DNA of 64,000 nt, from assembly GCF_964340395.1 (NCBI RefSeq), contig NC_135562.1, positions 9,447,634 through 9,511,633 of the forward strand, given 5' to 3'. Each line of letters begins with the position of its first letter. Within the stretch, counting starts at the first letter, position 1. A program made the position numbers and the translations under genes. Under the pieces are notes generated by a model. It made no database searches and had not been told where the DNA came from. It was given only the letters and a program-made list of their open reading frames with translations. The DNA comes from Glandiceps talaboti (taxonomy: Eukaryota; Hemichordata; Enteropneusta; Spengelidae). Positions 63,501 to 64,000 of the stretch are shown here, in pieces.

Positions 63501-64000
63501 AAAATAAATACAGCAAATAGTTTGAGATCGTTAACTTTGTCAAATCTTTACCCTTTTAGATTGTCAGGATGTAGCTGATGGTGGATATTCAGAAGACGGG
63601 GAATATACAATATGGCCAGAAGGTTTCTCAAGCCCGATTACGGTTCGATGTGAATTTGACAAATGTGATGGATGGGTGGTAATATTACGTCGACTGGATG
63701 GGTCGATAGACTTTACTAGAGTTTGGAATCAGTATAGAGATGGCTTCGGTGATACCAATGGCGAATACTGGTTGGGCAATGAGGCAATACACCTGCTGAC
63801 GAACGGACCACGGACTTACGAGTTGCACGTGGATTTGACTCGTGATGATTTGCACGTGGCGTATGTCAGGTACTCATCGTTTCGCATTGAAGATGAAGAC
63901 AACGACTTCACAATCAGAGTAGGAACATTCTTAGGAGGAGAAGGTGGTGCTGATGATTCCTTAGACAATCATCGTGACATGAAATTTACGACTGTTGATA
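60552..64000 (+). CDS. Secreted tandem fibrinogen-related-domain (FReD) lectin, partial, frameshifted
   Basis: Exon 1 (60552-60624) encodes a signal peptide (MVSPLILAWLLSALVLATCAQ). Exon 2 (62269-63026) encodes a whole fibrinogen C-terminal domain. Exon 3 starts at 63560 and runs off the window with a second one. Both domains open DCQDV. Domain 1 shows FCDMN, GWTVIQRR, GFGDVIGEHWLGN, AGDSLSRHNG, GGWWFNDCPTTNLNGLYY and WRAWRG. Domain 2 shows IWPEGFSSPITV and GEYWLGNEAIH. FReD proteins (ficolin/tachylectin/FREP type) bind acetylated sugars on microbes. In exon 2 one base is missing near 62330: the frame shifts between IYQIWPQ and FSNSFNVFCDM, and exon length 758 fits the flanking phases only if one base is added. 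Either the gene is a pseudogene or null allele, or the base is a sequencing error. Confidence 0.88.
60645..60835 (+). pseudogene. LINE 3' end fragment (L2-like) in FReD intron 1
   Basis: The frame reads WNSFPLDIRQASSLDFF then, with damage, the KTKLKT-like ending typical of L2/CR1 C-termini. It closes with cgctatggaaatttgattgatcga, resembling the 3' UTR of such elements. Stops interrupt it. Confidence 0.65.
60870..61180. mobile_element. MITE E, copy 2
   Basis: Contains gtccttcttgaaaaatcaat and, inverted, the phrase tttttaaagtaggaagccatgat. It ends catccatatggcctct followed by TTAA (61177-61180). The left terminus is eroded. It lies in FReD intron 1. Confidence 0.7.
61181..62268. other. Remainder of FReD intron 1
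   Basis: No exon is supported. A triplet of ctgcagtcctcacaccgtg-type 19-20-bp repeats lies at 61735-61790. Confidence 0.5.
63189..63534. mobile_element. MITE E, copy 3
   Basis: TTAA at 63189-63192 and 63531-63534. The arms include tggcttcctacttgaaaaatc and its inverse gtaggaagtcacgat. It fills most of FReD intron 2 and ends about 25 bp before the exon 3 acceptor. Confidence 0.78.

Overview
This is a eukaryotic, almost certainly marine invertebrate animal, window: split genes with GT/AG introns, an AT-rich background, long tetranucleotide microsatellites, many short inverted-repeat transposons and a CR1-type LINE. The gene set (PPM1G, an MFSD2 lipid transporter, a METTL24-like protein, a fibrinogen-domain lectin) fits an invertebrate deuterostome such as a lancelet or acorn worm. 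A lophotrochozoan cannot be excluded from sequence alone.

Layout. 1-2.3 kb is repeats. 2.4-3.8 kb (minus) is a small secreted peptide gene that I assembled from two coding exons: signal peptide, strongly acidic pro-region and a lysine-rich, acid-free 19-residue C-terminus. It looks like an undescribed antimicrobial peptide precursor and is the main candidate novelty. 6.5-18.6 kb (plus) is a complete nine-exon PPM1G phosphatase gene behind a CRE-containing upstream region. 18.6-26.0 kb is non-coding, with several inverted-repeat elements. 26.0-37.7 kb (minus) is a complete 14-exon MFSD2 gene with introns full of repeats, including a 51-bp minisatellite inside an inverted-repeat element. 37.7-42.4 kb is non-coding with a dead LINE scrap. 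42.4-49.4 kb (minus) is a complete six-exon METTL24-like type II membrane protein gene. 50.1-55.5 kb (plus) is a CR1-like LINE split by a 2.4-kb insertion of unknown type. 55.5-60.5 kb is non-coding. 60.55 kb to the end (plus) is the 5' part of a tandem fibrinogen-related-domain gene whose first domain carries a one-base frameshift.

The genes are independent housekeeping or immune-type loci, not an operon or a pathway. The peptide and the fibrinogen-domain gene are both secreted, immune-type products. The other shared theme is transposon biology. At least seven inverted-repeat families occur in introns and intergenic DNA, two of them with TTAA target duplications, and at least two show minisatellite expansion inside or next to the element.

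All coordinates, splice sites and reading frames were read by eye. Exon phases were checked arithmetically for every gene model.
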